From contig CALUNU010000002.1 of assembly GCA_944322095.1 (NCBI GenBank), forward strand, positions 124,001 to 188,000: a stretch of 64,000 nt of DNA, in the 5' to 3' direction. Below, piece after piece: positions 48,960-57,957 of this stretch. This stretch comes from an uncultured Alloprevotella sp. (GTDB lineage Bacteria > Bacteroidota > Bacteroidia > Bacteroidales > Bacteroidaceae). The notes below the pieces were generated by a model. That model did not search any database. It was not told where the DNA came from and saw nothing but the letters and a program-made list of their open reading frames with translations. The translations under genes and the position numbers were made by a program. Position 1 is the first letter of the stretch. Each line of letters opens with the position of its first letter.

Positions 48960-51900
48960 TCAGTGGCTGGCCGCAATGTTGATGTTAAACTCGCCCGAGT
49001 CGAGCCAATAGCAGTCGGGGTCGTTGAGGCTCTGGACGGTGAGCGAGAAGAAGCGTGCTTCGGCCTCTTCGCCGAGGGCATCGGCGACGGAGGCCACGAC
49101 GAGCTGCTCCTTGTCTTCGCCCGGTGCTTCGCGTTCGAGCGTAAAGGTGAAGGGGCCGCGCTGCAAGAGGCGGTCGACGGCGTCGTCGGTGAGCAGCTGC
49201 GTTTCGCGCTCGTTGAGGTCGTGGCCCTCGGCGGCGTGCTTCTTGCGCAGTGCGGCCGTCAGGGCGTCGCGGTTGAGGTCGAGCACGTAGAAGGGCCGCA
49301 CGGGATAATTGGACAGGTCGAACTGCTTGGTGCCGATGTAGACGGGGAACGCGTTGACGGGAATTTTGCCCGTGTTGCTTTGGGGCGTGATGAAGGGGCG
49401 GCCGGTGAGCACGCTCCTGTCGCGCACGACGAAGAAGTCGGTCGTGGGCTTCAGGCGCATGGCCAGCTCCGTGAGGTCGAGCGAGAAGTTGCCCAGCCCG
49501 CCCGTGCTCGACGCGCGGTAGCCAATCATGGCCCCTACGGGCACCACCGACTTGGAGTTGGTGAGATAGCCGTTCCTGTCGGCAAAGGGATACCAGCGCC
49601 CGATGCGGAACTCGTTGAGCGCGATGAGGCGGTGGGGCTCGCCTGCAAAATATTTCAGAAAGATGCGGCGGATGGGCGACAGCGAGCTGGGGCGGCCCGA
49701 GAGCAGTACGAGGTCGCAGCCGTAAGCGTGCATGATGGTGGCTACGCTTTCGAGCAGGTCGTTCATGGTGAGCTCAATGTTGCGGGCCATGATTTCGCTG
49801 TCGTACGTCCAGCGCACTTCCTCCAAGCCAAAGCCGAAATGCTCCCTGAAGCTGTCGAGGATGGGGGCGCTGGGCGGGTTTTTCGCAAAGATTTCTTCGA
49901 AGGGCACCTCGCGGTAGCGCTCGTGGCGGCTCAGCAGGCCGAGGAAATGCGACATTACGGGGACGAGCACTTGCAGGTTGATGTCGCGGCGCGTCATGCG
50001 GTCGTGAAACGAGAGACGGTTGTGGTCGGTGCCGAAGAGCTGGTACAGGCGGGCGTAGATTTCCTCGCGCTCCAAGCCGCGCCGGGCCATCTCGCGTTCC
50101 AGGATGCCGTTTTCGCCTTGCAGCAGGATGTTTTCGATGAGCACCTTCATCATGTCGTCGCCGGCGTAGTCGAAGCTGTCCCAGAAGAGGGGCACGGGCT
50201 TGAGGCGGGTGGGGTTGGCCGCGTCGTATTCGTAGCGGCATATCATGATGTCGCTCGTGCCCGCACCGATGTCGAGCGAGCCGACGACGAGCGAATCGCG
50301 CTCGCCCTTGGGCGTGGGGCGCAGCCGGCCGTAGGTCTTGAAAAACTCGCGGCTGCACCCGGCGTATTTCTCGGAGAACTGACCGTAGAGATAAACGAAC
50401 TGCGAGCAGGTGGCTTCGTCGTAAATCCACCCGGGAGCGTCGTCGCTGCCGGGGCGACGGTCGGCGGGGACGATTTTCACGCCTGCCGGTACGTAGGTCT
50501 CGTCTTTTCCGCGGTTAAACTTGCCCAGCACGTCGAGGGCGTCGCGCAGGGCATCGTGCAGGGCGTGCTGCTCGCTGTGCGACATGGCCGTGGGGCACGT
50601 GAGGATGATTTTTCCAATGTGGCGGGGCTGGCTGCTGCGGCCGTTGAAGAGGCGATATTCGGGACTGTTGACGTACGTGTCGGCCTGCGACACGATTTCG
50701 AGAAACGCCAGCGTCATGAGCGAGCGGCGCGAGAAGTGGAGCCCGAAGCCCAGGCCCTCGGCGTTGACCGTGCCGTCGTTGTTCAAATAGTTGCTCAGGC
50801 CCTCGATGATGGGTTCGGCGTTGATCTTTTCGCCCTTCGTGCGCACGCAGCGCCACTCCTCGCGGCGGGGCTTGGCGTCCCAAAGGTAGCGTTTCGGACT
50901 GGAATAGGTCGAAAGTATTTCGTCGCCCTCGGCCAGGTTGACGGTTTCGTGCGTGAGATACTCGGCCTCGGTGCCCAGACGCACCAGGCTGGGCCATACG
51001 AACTGACGGCTCCCGCCGAGCGTCGGGCCGTCGGCGAAGCTCACCTTGCGGAAGGCCAGGCGCATGTCGAAGGCTTCGTCAACGCGGTTGAGGCTCCCGT
51101 CGTCGAGCAGGGGGAACGTGAGGTTCTGCAAACGCAGCGACTGCACTTTGGTGAAGTCGCTGTTTTCGAAAAGGATGGCCGACGTGCGTGAGTTGCCGAT
51201 GTCGACGATCATTTCAACGCCGACGGCGTCCACCCCGCGGTTGCGCAGCAGGCGGACGTCGGGGGCTGCCCCCAGCCGGGCCAGGTGCTCGACGAGCAGG
51301 AAATAGGAAGCCAGGAAAGCATAAAGCCGGTGGCCCTCGCCCAGCCGGTTGCGCAGCTCTTCCATGTCGGAAACGCCGTGGGCGATGTGCATGAGGTAGG
51401 CCCGCACCCATTCGTTCCGGCCCGAGCAGAAGTCGGTCAGCATCAGCGGGTCGGCGCAGAGGCGGAAGCGTTTTTCACGCTCCGAAGCGCTCACGAACGA
51501 GGGGCACTCTTTGTCTTTTTCCTCCTCGTCGTAGAGGGCGCGCGTGTCGAAGGCAAGGAGCAGGTCGGCCGTGAGCTTCCCGTCCGTGGGCTCGCCACGG
51601 GGGACGAGCTTGCCGCGGCACCAGTTGTAGGGCCCGTATTTAAAGGCGCCGAGCGTATCGAGCTCGAAGAAGGGCAGCGGGAGCCACACGTTGAAGAAGC
51701 TGGCCGTATGCCCGTGCCGGTCGAAAAGGCGCAGGGAGAAAAGGTCGGTGGCGTCTTCGAGGCTCCCCGTGTGGAGGGCACGGATGTTGGGGTTGGCCAG
51801 CACTTGTTCCTCGGCGACGGCCAGCTTGCCCTCGGGGCTGAGGAAGCCGCAGTCGGCCAAGTCGGCCAGGCGCACGAACATTTCGTGTTCTTTCAAGAGG

Positions 51901-52043
51901 AAGGCCGGCTCCACGCTGGTTTGCACGGCCTCTTCGTCAAACCATTCGTGAAAGTAGGAGCGCGTGCCCGAGTTGGTGTCGATCACGAGGCGGGTGGAGA
52001 AGAACTGTATGCCTGAGTTGGCAATGAGCGAGATGTCTGGCAT
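48960..52043 (-). CDS. SrfB-like HSP70/actin-fold protein (cluster gene 1)
   Basis: A protein of 1027 residues from Met at 52043 (an upstream in-frame Met at 52073 would give 1037). It begins MPDISLIANSGIQFFSTRL, like SrfB proteins. Numbering from the upstream Met, phosphate-1 motif IVDIGNSRTSAILFE is at 289-303, phosphate-2 LDIGAGTSDIMICRYE at 600-615, and an adenosine-type LVLLSGRPSSLSP at 788-800; together these indicate an ASKHA (HSP70/actin/hexokinase) ATPase. No signal peptide. First gene of the ten-gene operon, with a TAACTTTG box 86-116 nt upstream. Client or partner is probably the SrfC-like GTPase encoded 54 bp downstream. Confidence 0.75.
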   Translation of the reverse strand: MPDISLIANSGIQFFSTRLVIDTNSGTRSYFHEWFDEEAVQTSVEPAFLLKEHEMFVRLADLADCGFLSPEGKLAVAEEQVLANPNIRALHTGSLEDATDLFSLRLFDRHGHTASFFNVWLPLPFFELDTLGAFKYGPYNWCRGKLVPRGEPTDGKLTADLLLAFDTRALYDEEEKDKECPSFVSASEREKRFRLCADPLMLTDFCSGRNEWVRAYLMHIAHGVSDMEELRNRLGEGHRLYAFLASYFLLVEHLARLGAAPDVRLLRNRGVDAVGVEMIVDIGNSRTSAILFENSDFTKVQSLRLQNLTFPLLDDGSLNRVDEAFDMRLAFRKVSFADGPTLGGSRQFVWPSLVRLGTEAEYLTHETVNLAEGDEILSTYSSPKRYLWDAKPRREEWRCVRTKGEKINAEPIIEGLSNYLNNDGTVNAEGLGFGLHFSRRSLMTLAFLEIVSQADTYVNSPEYRLFNGRSSQPRHIGKIILTCPTAMSHSEQHALHDALRDALDVLGKFNRGKDETYVPAGVKIVPADRRPGSDDAPGWIYDEATCSQFVYLYGQFSEKYAGCSREFFKTYGRLRPTPKGERDSLVVGSLDIGAGTSDIMICRYEYDAANPTRLKPVPLFWDSFDYAGDDMMKVLIENILLQGENGILEREMARRGLEREEIYARLYQLFGTDHNRLSFHDRMTRRDINLQVLVPVMSHFLGLLSRHERYREVPFEEIFAKNPPSAPILDSFREHFGFGLEEVRWTYDSEIMARNIELTMNDLLESVATIMHAYGCDLVLLSGRPSSLSPIRRIFLKYFAGEPHRLIALNEFRIGRWYPFADRNGYLTNSKSVVPVGAMIGYRASSTGGLGNFSLDLTELAMRLKPTTDFFVVRDRSVLTGRPFITPQSNTGKIPVNAFPVYIGTKQFDLSNYPVRPFYVLDLNRDALTAALRKKHAAEGHDLNERETQLLTDDAVDRLLQRGPFTFTLEREAPGEDKEQLVVASVADALGEEAEARFFSLTVQSLNDPDCYWLDSGEFNINIAASH

Positions 52044-52158
52044 GGTTGCTGATTTGTTGGGCAAAGACGTCATCCCCGAAAAATAACGTGAAAGACGGCT
52101 GCCGGGATATTATACGTAGAAGTGTTTTTATCGCTTGCGCCTGCACGGGCGCACTTGG

Positions 52159-52166
52159 CAAAGTTA
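52159..52166 (-). promoter_or_regulatory. -7 box of the SrfB/SrfC operon
   Basis: Minus-strand TAACTTTG matches TAnnTTTG exactly. It ends 85 nt before the upstream Met codon of the SrfB-like gene and is the only such box found at the operon head. Confidence 0.5.
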
Positions 52167-52259
52167 CGAAATTCCGCGATATGAAGTTGGCAGAGTTTGA
52201 AAAGTTTTAAAAAAAAGTTATGAAACCCTATCGGCAGGCTGCCGCGTGCGGAAATGTGC

Positions 52260-52443
52260 CCGTCCGTAGCGCGGACGGAAGCGTGGCTGGGCCGGCCCGG
52301 CGCTGCGAAAGGCTGGGAGAGGCCGCAGGCTGGCCGCTGGCGGCGCCCGATAGTGGCAACAAAGGTGGCGTTCCCATAATCGCTGCCGTCGTTTTCATAA
52401 ACGACGCTTTTGTTTTTATAAACTGTGTCGTCGTTGCAAGCAG
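52260..52443. repeat. Intergenic repeats upstream of the SrfB operon
   Basis: Contains palindrome CCGTCCGTAGCGCGGACGG near 52260 and a block with CGCTGCCGTCGTTTTCATAA (52381-52400) and GTCGTCGTTGCAAG (52427-52440). The block is shared with 33495-33533, so related repeats lie on both sides of the ten-gene operon. Between 52074 and 52643 I see no gene. Confidence 0.6.
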
Positions 52444-52527
52444 TGGCGGGCGATTTGACGATATGTAGTTGATAATTGGCAATGGGCATGGGGTGCAGCC
52501 CCGCCCCGGCCAATTATACAAAAAGAG

Positions 52528-52586
52528 CGCCAGCCGGTCTGAAGCGTGGGATGCCTGCATGGCAAGGCACGACAGACGGGCTGGCG
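52528..52586 (-). terminator. Terminator of the mre-rodA operon
   Basis: Stem CGCCAGCCGGTCTG (52528-52541) / CAGACGGGCTGGCG (52573-52586) with one mismatch. On the minus strand it is followed by CTCTTTTTGT. Lies 57 bp beyond the stop of the last gene. Confidence 0.65.
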
Positions 52587-52643
52587 TAAGGGGGGGAGGG
52601 CGAGGTGGAAGCTTCCGGCGTGGGCGGGCGGCTGGCGGTGCGC

Positions 52644-53102
52644 CTATTTGCGCGACGGGCTGATGTTGAACTGCCTTTTGTGCAGCCCGTCGTCGAAGCC
52701 GCGGGCATAGCCCTCGCGGTAGCCCTCGACGTAGGCCGCCCGCTCGCCGGCCGAGGGGAAGAGGCTCGTTTCGTCGTAGGTGGCCCGGGGACGGTTGTCG
52801 GCTCCGTCGTCCATGCCGTTCAGATAGCCGTCTTCGTAGCCGGCCTCGTAGGGCGGTCGGCTGTCGCGTACCGTTGTGTCGGGGCGGTCAATGCTGACGG
52901 TTTCGGGGGGCACGGCCATCGAGGGCGGCGTCGACGTGTCGGGGATGGCCACGGGGGGGGCTTCAGACCGGGGGCTGCCGGCGGCGGGCGCGGGGGGGGC
53001 TTCGACCGTCGTTTTCATGTAGACGACGGCCGCCAGCACAAGCAGTACGGCCAGCAGGAAGGGGATGATGCGTCGGGGGGTGGGGTTGTTATTGCGTTTC
53101 AT
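52644..53102 (-). CDS. Small membrane-anchored protein with GY-rich repeats
   Basis: A 152-residue protein: a basic N-terminus, a membrane helix at about 12-29 (IIPFLLAVLLVLAAVVYM), a Pro/Ala/Ser-rich linker, then repeats of YExGYxDGY-x-NGMDDG type (YEAGYEDGYLNGMDDG and YVEGYREGYARGFDDG) and a basic C-terminus. Function unknown. It lies 18 bp behind rodA, so it is probably made together with the cell-wall elongation proteins and may be a periplasmic linker. Confidence 0.65.
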   Translation of the reverse strand: MKRNNNPTPRRIIPFLLAVLLVLAAVVYMKTTVEAPPAPAAGSPRSEAPPVAIPDTSTPPSMAVPPETVSIDRPDTTVRDSRPPYEAGYEDGYLNGMDDGADNRPRATYDETSLFPSAGERAAYVEGYREGYARGFDDGLHKRQFNISPSRK

Positions 53103-53120
53103 GAGGAGTGTGCAGCTTTC

Positions 53121-54596
53121 TTAACGTTTCTTTGTCTTGTTGCCGGCGTCGATGCGCAGGAAAATGAAGAGCAGGAGCGTAAAGCCCCAAAGCGATGAAC
53201 CGCCATAGCTGAAGAAAGGCAGGGGAATGCCGATGACGGGCGTGAGCCCCATCACCATGCCCACGTTGATAAAGACGTGGAAAAGGAAAATGCTCAGCAC
53301 GCAGTAGCCATAGGCCCTGCCAAAGGTGGTGGCCTGCCGCTCGGCCAGCCAGAGCAGCCGCAGGATGAGCGCCAGGAAGAGCAGCAGGACGAAGGCCGAG
53401 CCCAGGAACCCCTCTTCTTCGCCGACGGTGCAGAAGATGAAGTCGGTGTCTTGCTCGGGCACGTACTTGAGCTTCGTCTGCGTGCCGTTCATGAAGCCCT
53501 TGCCGCGCAGTCCGCCCGAGCCGATGGCTATTTTGCTCTGGTTGACGTTGTATCCCTCGCCCGTGATGTCGTTTTCCATGCCCAGCAACACGCGGATGCG
53601 TCCCTGCTGGTGGGGTTCGAGCACGTTGTTGAGCACGTAGTCGGACGAGTAGAGAAAGGCCACGGAGCCCAGGGCAAACACCGAGATGAGCAGGCAGTGG
53701 CGCCAGCGCTCGTCGAGGGCCTGAAAGGCCAGGTAGACGGCTGCTCCCACGCTGATGGCTATGAGCACCCACGCGATGTCGAAGGGAACGATGAACGTGG
53801 AGACGCACAGCCCCGCCAGCAGGGCCGTGCCGCCCCAAACGAGCAGGCGACGGGCGTGGGGCGACGAGGGGGCGTAGACGCGCACCATCCCCGTGGTGAA
53901 GAGCCAGGCCATGGTGAGGACGGCAAACTCGCCCACGCTGGTGCGGGTGCCGGGAAGCATCGTTTCGCCAAAGCGGATGCCCACAACAAAGTAGGCCACG
54001 GCGGCGGCACCCGTGAAAAGGATGCTGCCGGCCATGCCCTCGCGGTAGAACATGAGCGAGAAGGCCAGATAGACAAGGGCCGAGCCCGTTTCGCGCTGCA
54101 TGACGATGAGCACCATGGGCAGCAGCACGAGCATGGCGGCCTTGGCCAGGTTGCGCGGCTTGTCGAGCGTGAAGCCATATTGGTCGATGAGCTTGGCCAG
54201 GGCCAGGGCCGTGGTGCATTTGGCGAACTCTGCGGGCTGAATGCTCACGGAGCCCAGGCGGATCCACGAGTAGGAACCTTTGATGTCGGAGGCCACGAAG
54301 GGCGTTACCAGCAAGAGCAGCATCATGGCCCAATAGGCCGGGGCCGAGAGCGTGTCGAAATAGCGGTCGTCGAGCATGAGCAGGAAAAAGCCCAGCACCA
54401 TCGAGCAGGCTATCCATGCGAGCTGTTTGCCCGTGCGGGTGTCCCAGGCAAAGAAGTTGGTGTCGCCTATTTCGTGGCTGGCGCCGCAGATGCTGAACCA
54501 GCCGCACACCAGCAGGATGAGATAGATGGCAACGACCACCCAGTCGACCGATGCCAGCAGGCTCCGCCCGCCTGTTTTGTCAAGACTCGTCTCCAT
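53121..54596 (-). CDS. rodA: Rod-shape SEDS peptidoglycan polymerase RodA
   Basis: A 491-residue polytopic inner-membrane protein of the SEDS family with about ten hydrophobic segments. WIRLGSVSIQPAEFAK (the conserved ExxK region), LGSGGLRGKGFMNGTQTKLKYVPE and FICTVGEEEGFLGS-type (here IFCTVGEEEGFLGS) sequences, and IGIPLPFFSYGGSSL match RodA/FtsW. It makes glycan strands with PBP2, whose gene overlaps by 17 bp. The family is usually about 370-480 residues in other phyla; Bacteroidota versions carry an insertion. Confidence 0.94.
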   Translation of the reverse strand: METSLDKTGGRSLLASVDWVVVAIYLILLVCGWFSICGASHEIGDTNFFAWDTRTGKQLAWIACSMVLGFFLLMLDDRYFDTLSAPAYWAMMLLLLVTPFVASDIKGSYSWIRLGSVSIQPAEFAKCTTALALAKLIDQYGFTLDKPRNLAKAAMLVLLPMVLIVMQRETGSALVYLAFSLMFYREGMAGSILFTGAAAVAYFVVGIRFGETMLPGTRTSVGEFAVLTMAWLFTTGMVRVYAPSSPHARRLLVWGGTALLAGLCVSTFIVPFDIAWVLIAISVGAAVYLAFQALDERWRHCLLISVFALGSVAFLYSSDYVLNNVLEPHQQGRIRVLLGMENDITGEGYNVNQSKIAIGSGGLRGKGFMNGTQTKLKYVPEQDTDFIFCTVGEEEGFLGSAFVLLLFLALILRLLWLAERQATTFGRAYGYCVLSIFLFHVFINVGMVMGLTPVIGIPLPFFSYGGSSLWGFTLLLFIFLRIDAGNKTKKR

Positions 54597-56427
54597 ATTT
54601 AATGTGTCTTTGTTGCAGCGTCGCGGCTTTCTTTTCCGAGGCGGGCGAGAGCTTTCCGTTGAGATACTGTTCCATGATGAGGGCACCGATGGGCACGCCG
54701 TAGACAGCGCCGAAGCCTCCGTTTTCCACGTAGACCGAGACGGCTATACGCGGGTTGTTCATCGGGGCAAAGCCCATGAAGGCCGAATGGTCGTGGCCGC
54801 GGTTCTGGGCGGTGCCGGTCTTGCCGCACACCTCGATGCCAGGCAGGTCGGCCCCGCGGCAGGTGCCGCTGAGCACGGCCCGCCGCATGCCAGCCACGGC
54901 GTAGTCGTAATAGCGCCGGCTGACCATCGTGTGGTGGGGCTGGCGGTAGGCAGGGTCGATGCGCCCGCCCTGTATGCTGCGCACCACGTGGGGGATGTAG
55001 TAGTGGCCGCGGTTGGCGATGGTGGCCGCCAGGTTGGCTATTTGCAGCGGGGTGGCCGTCACCTCGCCCTGACCAATCGATATGGAGATGACCGTCAGCG
55101 CGTTCCAGCGGCCGTTGTAGGCCTTGTCGTAGTAGTCGGCGTTGGGAATCATGCCCCGCTTCTCGCCCGGCAGGTCTACGCCCAGCTTGTAGCCGAAGCC
55201 CATGGCCACGAGGTGGTCTTTCCAGCGGGTCATGGCCTCGTGGGTCGATTTAAACAAAGAGCGGTTGGAGAAGAGGCGGTAGAGGTTCCAGCAGAAATAA
55301 GCGTTGCACGAGGTGCCCAGCGCCGGTACGAGAGCGATGGGCGAGGCGTGCCCGTGGCATCCCACGTGCAGGCCTTTATAGTAGAACCCATGGTGGCAGG
55401 GAAAGCTCACGGTGGGGTCGATGCTGCCCTCTTGCAGGCCGATGAGCGCCTGCGTCGTCTTGAAGGTGGAGCCGGGCGGATAGGTGCCCATGATGGCGCG
55501 GTTGAGCAGGGGGCGCGTTGGGTCGTTGGTCAGGCGCCGGTGGTTTTTGCCGCGGTCGCGGCCGGCCATGATGCGCGGGTCGTAGCTGGGCGACGAGGCC
55601 ATGCAGAGAATTTCGCCCGTCGAAGGCTCTATGGCCACGATGGCTCCCAGTTTGCCTTCGAGCAGGCGCTCGGCCAGCCGTTGCAGGTCGAGGTCGATGC
55701 CCAGCGTCAGGTTTTTCCCGGGCACCGGGGCGCGGTCGTAACGGCCGTCCATGTAGTGGCCCTTGGTGCGGCCGCGCACGTCGCGCAGCATGATGCGCAG
55801 CCCTTTCTCGCCGCGCAGCTGCTGCTCGTAGGAACGTTCCACGCCGAGCTTGCCGATGTAGTCGCCACTGCGGTAGTAGTCGTCCTTTTCGATGTCGCTT
55901 TCCGACACCTCGCCCATGTCGCCCAGCACGTGCGCCCCTATGCCGTAGGCATAATGGCGTGCCGAGCGTTTTTCGACGGAGAAACCTTTGAAACGGAACA
56001 GCTTTTCGCGGAAAATGGAAAACTCCTCAGGCGGGATCTGGCTCATGAAAAGCTGCGGCGTATAGCGCGAGTAGCCGCGGTTTTTCGTGGGGTCTTTTAT
56101 CTCGGCCATGCGCTGGATGTAAAACTCCTTTGTAATGCCCACGGTGCGGCAAAAGTCGAGCGTGTCGACGCCCCGCTGGTCGTTCATGACGACCATGATG
56201 TTGTACGAGGGCTCGTTGTAGACGAGCAGCCGCCCACGCCTGTCGTAGATGAGGCCGCGCGAGGGATACTGCACCACCTTGCGGAAGGCGTTCGAGTCGG
56301 CGTTTTTCTTATAGTCGTCGCTCAGCAGTTGCAGGGTGAAGAGGCGCACCAGAAACACGAGAACAATGACGACGGCGATGCCACCCACAACGAACTTGCG
56401 GTTTTCAAACGCAATCTTCCGGCTCAT
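54580..56427 (-). CDS. mrdA: Penicillin-binding protein 2 (class B transpeptidase)
   Basis: A 615-residue protein with one N-terminal membrane helix (about 12-33), a pedestal domain with SRGLIYDRRGRLLVYNEPSY, and a transpeptidase domain: active-site STFK (Ser320, in YPPGSTFKTT), SxN-type SCN (GTSCNAYFC) and KTG (EVCGKTGTAQN). It cross-links peptidoglycan during elongation with RodA. The gene overlaps mreD by 4 bp and rodA by 17 bp. Confidence 0.95.
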   Translation of the reverse strand: MSRKIAFENRKFVVGGIAVVIVLVFLVRLFTLQLLSDDYKKNADSNAFRKVVQYPSRGLIYDRRGRLLVYNEPSYNIMVVMNDQRGVDTLDFCRTVGITKEFYIQRMAEIKDPTKNRGYSRYTPQLFMSQIPPEEFSIFREKLFRFKGFSVEKRSARHYAYGIGAHVLGDMGEVSESDIEKDDYYRSGDYIGKLGVERSYEQQLRGEKGLRIMLRDVRGRTKGHYMDGRYDRAPVPGKNLTLGIDLDLQRLAERLLEGKLGAIVAIEPSTGEILCMASSPSYDPRIMAGRDRGKNHRRLTNDPTRPLLNRAIMGTYPPGSTFKTTQALIGLQEGSIDPTVSFPCHHGFYYKGLHVGCHGHASPIALVPALGTSCNAYFCWNLYRLFSNRSLFKSTHEAMTRWKDHLVAMGFGYKLGVDLPGEKRGMIPNADYYDKAYNGRWNALTVISISIGQGEVTATPLQIANLAATIANRGHYYIPHVVRSIQGGRIDPAYRQPHHTMVSRRYYDYAVAGMRRAVLSGTCRGADLPGIEVCGKTGTAQNRGHDHSAFMGFAPMNNPRIAVSVYVENGGFGAVYGVPIGALIMEQYLNGKLSPASEKKAATLQQRHIKYGDES

Positions 56428-56966
56428 GCTCCACGCTTGCGTTTACGGTCGTCCTGCTTGTCTCTGGTGCGTATCAGTTCGATAGCCACGATGAAGCAGA
56501 GGCTCAGCGCGGCGCTCGAGCCCGTTGCGAGCAACAGGTACATCCAGTTGAAGAAAGAAAAGTTTTCGATGAGAAAAAAGCCGATGCAGTTCACCAGCAC
56601 GAGCGAGGCCGCGTAGCCCATAAAGCCGCCCCACTTCATCGTCTTGGCCGAGGGCGCAAAGGCTTCGTCGGCATCGCCGTCGCTGCGGGTAAACGCCCGT
56701 AGCAGCCATGGCGCCAGCAGACCCGTCAGGCAGAGCGAGGCCGCGGCCATGCCGGGCGTGCCCGTGAACAGGTCGATGGCCAGCCCCATCAGGAAGCCGC
56801 AGGCCACGTAGACCCAATGGGGCGTGTCGCTGCGCAGAACGAGCAGAAAAAAAACGTAGGGCATGGGCGTGGCGACGCCTGCAATGTGCACATGGTTGAA
56901 AACGAGGGCTTGCAGCAGGCAGAGCAGCACAAACCACGCCGTGCGCGACAGAAACGTTGGAAGCAT
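56424..56966 (-). CDS. mreD: Rod-shape determining protein MreD
   Basis: A 180-residue polytopic membrane protein with four to six hydrophobic segments. FVLLCLLQALVFNHVHIAGV at the N-terminus, PYVFFLLVLRSDTPHWVYV and GLAIDLFTGTPGMAAASLCL match MreD. It is part of the elongasome with MreC, RodA and PBP2. 64 bp follow mreC, and it overlaps mrdA by 4 bp. Confidence 0.9.
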   Translation of the reverse strand: MLPTFLSRTAWFVLLCLLQALVFNHVHIAGVATPMPYVFFLLVLRSDTPHWVYVACGFLMGLAIDLFTGTPGMAAASLCLTGLLAPWLLRAFTRSDGDADEAFAPSAKTMKWGGFMGYAASLVLVNCIGFFLIENFSFFNWMYLLLATGSSAALSLCFIVAIELIRTRDKQDDRKRKRGA

Positions 56967-57030
56967 GGGCTGAAAGAAAAAGCTTTAAAACGATGGTCTT
57001 GACTTTTCGGAGAGGGAGGCGCGTGGCACG

Positions 57031-57903
57031 TCAGCCGGCCTCGTCGAATGCCGCGTCGGCTTCGGCAGCATGCGAGCGGAGCGTGTCGATTTCAGCTTTA
57101 TAGGGCGTTGTCACGATGCTCACGTCGCGCAGATTGGCAAAGTCGATCCCGAGGTTCACCACCACGTCGTACGTCTGCCCGTCGGCCGACGTGCCCAAGT
57201 GGCTGATGCGTCCCACGAAGATGCCCGGCGGAAACACCGACGAGTAGCCGCTCGTCTCCACATAGTCGCCCTCTTTGATTTTTGCATAGCGCGGAATGTC
57301 GCCCAGGCGTGCCGTGAGCGTGCCTTCGCCGCGCCACACAAGGTAGCCAAAGTAGCGGCTGCCCCGTATGCGGCAGCTGATGCTCGACTTGCGGTTGGTT
57401 ACGGGGATGACCAGCGAGTGGTGAGGCCCTGTCAGGTAGACAATGCCCACAACGCCGCCGCCGCCCACGACGCCCATCTCGGGGCGCACGCCGTCGCGCT
57501 CGCCGCGGTTTACAACGAGGTAGCGCCCGGCGGCCGTCTCCGTGCCGTTCGATACAACTGTGGCCGGCAGCAGGCTGTAGCCCTCCATGCTCGCCTGTAC
57601 GTAGCGCTCGGTGAGCGTCGAGTCGTGAGTGGCCTGCGCCAGCGCGTCGCGCAGCAGGGCCGTCTCGCGCCACAGGCGCACGTTCTCGTCTGTGAGCTGG
57701 CGGTTCACGTCGCGCAGGCGCAGATAGGCCATAGCTCCGTCGTAAAGCCCGTTTACGCGTGCCACCACCGCGTTGGCCGACGACAGCCACACGCAGCCTT
57801 GGTAGCTGTTGTGGCGCAGGAGCAGCAGCAGGCTCACCCCTTCGAGCACGACGAAGAGCAGCAGGTAGGCATATTTGCGCAGAAAATCCAGCAGGTTGTG
57901 CAT
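57031..57903 (-). CDS. mreC: Rod-shape determining protein MreC
   Basis: A 290-residue bitopic protein with one N-terminal membrane helix (FLRKYAYLLLFVVLEGVSLLL, cited in part), a coiled coil (about 70-100: LRDVNRQLTDENVRLWRETA) and a periplasmic double beta-barrel (LVVNRGERDGVRPEMGVV, GVVGIVYLTGPHHSLVIPV, GDYVETSGYSSVFPPGI). It scaffolds the elongasome. Located 54 bp downstream of mreB. Confidence 0.93.
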   Translation of the reverse strand: MHNLLDFLRKYAYLLLFVVLEGVSLLLLLRHNSYQGCVWLSSANAVVARVNGLYDGAMAYLRLRDVNRQLTDENVRLWRETALLRDALAQATHDSTLTERYVQASMEGYSLLPATVVSNGTETAAGRYLVVNRGERDGVRPEMGVVGGGGVVGIVYLTGPHHSLVIPVTNRKSSISCRIRGSRYFGYLVWRGEGTLTARLGDIPRYAKIKEGDYVETSGYSSVFPPGIFVGRISHLGTSADGQTYDVVVNLGIDFANLRDVSIVTTPYKAEIDTLRSHAAEADAAFDEAG

Positions 57904-57957
57904 CTCTTTCTATCGATGAAGGGTGCGTGCGCGTTCCCGCGTTTGTCCGCGGCCCGC

